64,000 bases of DNA. It comes from Centroberyx gerrardi (lineage: Eukaryota > Chordata > Actinopteri > Beryciformes > Berycidae). A model generated the notes under the pieces. The model ran no database searches. It had not been told where the DNA came from and was given only the letters and a program-made list of their open reading frames with translations. This document shows, piece after piece, positions 62,761 to 64,000 of the stretch; the stretch's first letter is position 1; every line of letters starts with the position of its first letter. A program made the translations under genes and the position numbers. The stretch covers positions 21,107,480 to 21,171,479 of the forward strand of contig NC_136010.1 in the NCBI RefSeq assembly GCF_048128805.1. Direction: 5' to 3'.

Positions 62761-64000
62761 TTCTAAGTGAACCCGAGAGTGTTTCATTTTGAGTAAAAAT
62801 GCAATCTGGATCAAAGACTGACTGGCCCTTTCTTACATTTTAACACATTGTTCTTGATTCGCTGTTTGCCACCTCCTTATGAGGATCCAATATGTTTTTT
62901 CATGATTGACCAGTCTGCATGAACATAGTTTTTTGTTGCTTAAGTATGGTTCTGTTATTTAAAAGCAATGGGAAGCAAAACCCAAGCCCAACGCTAATAA
63001 AGAAAAACTACACCTGCGATTAGGACTAAACTGAATGCGCTACAAAGGAGAAAGCACACTGAAGTAGTTAGGGTAGTTAAAAAGGCATTTGCTATTTTAG
63101 TAGTGTGTTTACCTCACGTTTTCTCACACAGTAATCGGCTTATGCCTGAACAGTGTGAGTGTAAGTTGGCTTGATGTCCATGAAGTGATTTTACTAGACA
63201 TGGGAAAGACTGAATTCATCGGCAATCTCACTTGACAATAAGTTGAGTGCCAGTTGGCCTTTGGGCCTGATCGGACTGTACAATGCAGTAGATGTAGCAC
63301 AACACACCATGCTGTGTAGCTTATCTTTTAGTACATTTTATTTTCATTACCCAGACATTAGATTCCTATGTTTATGGGGCCATCAAGCCTCTGTTGGAGT
63401 GCCTCTCTGTGTATTATGACTGTTGCAGTATGGATCCCAGCTTCCCCAGCAGGCTACAACAGGCTCCCATTTGCGCACACACGGCGTTACAGTCATCCGC
63501 TGTGAGCCAATCAAACGGGTGTCTTCCGCCCCGCTGTACTTTTCCAGTCGCTTGGGATGTTATGGTCCAGAGAGAGAGGCTGATTCTGAGCAAAGACCCA
63601 CATGGAGGGTGTTGTGGTGTCATTTTTCTCCAGGATTACTTGGTTTGAGACAGTGACTCATTTACAGAAAAACAGTAACCTAGCCATAATGGAGACATCA
63701 AAGGGATATACATGACACAATGTGGTTGATTCTAAGTAGGGATGCAAATTTTCAGAAATTTCCTTAATAAATCATCGATTAATCATTAACATCCCTAATT
63801 CCAAGGAAATGCAAGCTCTCAATCACAAAGTTTTGGTTTTTACTCGGAAAGTGGATTTCGTCACTATTTACCTGACGCATTTTGATAAGGCCTACCTAAC
63901 CTAAACCTAACAGGCTAATACTAAATAAAATACTCAATTCAGTACATCAATTCTGCACATACAGTATAAACATAACTGCCATCCACTGGATTTCAAAATC

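Larger units (their letters stand above)
56975..64000 (+). other. plekhg5 intron running to the window edge
   Basis: No further exon is recognised. It contains three inverted-repeat or repeat elements (57.07, 58.5 and 62.1 kb), a tRNA-like SINE fragment (62.7 kb), a TG microsatellite (61,206-61,238) and CT/GA-rich simple sequence. The rest shows nothing I can assign. Confidence 0.5.

Overview
The window is vertebrate nuclear DNA, almost certainly from a teleost fish. Its genes are split into short exons with GT-AG introns. Long CA/GT microsatellites are scattered through it, and several short terminal-inverted-repeat elements have the look of fish MITEs. Four adjacent genes match a conserved vertebrate block. 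Nothing here resembles bacterial, phage or CRISPR DNA.

Layout. Positions 1-19,600 are almost gene-free. The exception is one probable first coding exon of an unidentified minus-strand gene at the left edge (85-277). klhl21 lies on the plus strand (promoter about 19.6 kb, coding 20,321-24,614), in four coding exons predicting 613 residues. zbtb48 lies on the minus strand (30,210 down to 26,537), in ten coding exons predicting 757 residues: a BTB domain plus eleven zinc fingers. klhl21 and zbtb48 converge, and their candidate poly(A) signals lie 20 bases apart. nol9 lies on the plus strand (31,899-37,607), in twelve coding exons predicting 703 residues, and is divergent from zbtb48 across a roughly 1.5 kb shared 5' region. 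From about 40.7 kb to the right edge is the 5' part of plekhg5 on the plus strand. It has two alternative first coding exons (41,486-41,567 and 48,921-49,044), both ending in the same phase and both able to join a common exon at 56,898-56,974. The rest of that gene lies beyond the window.

The order klhl21(+), zbtb48(-), nol9(+), plekhg5(+) matches human 1p36.31 read in reverse. TAS1R1 is absent between zbtb48 and nol9. PHF13, THAP3 and DNAJC11 are not seen next to klhl21. The genes are unrelated in function: a CUL3 adaptor, a telomere-binding zinc-finger factor, an rRNA-processing polynucleotide kinase and a RhoGEF. They are linked by ancient synteny, not by a shared pathway.

Exon boundaries were placed by reading splice sites and checking that every junction keeps phase. 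Family assignments rest on recalled protein similarity. I found no convincing new biological system. The points most worth checking are the alternative plekhg5 N-termini, the unidentified exon at the left edge, the tail-to-tail poly(A) signals, an AT-hook in zbtb48, two near-perfect hairpins and several mobile elements with readable ends.
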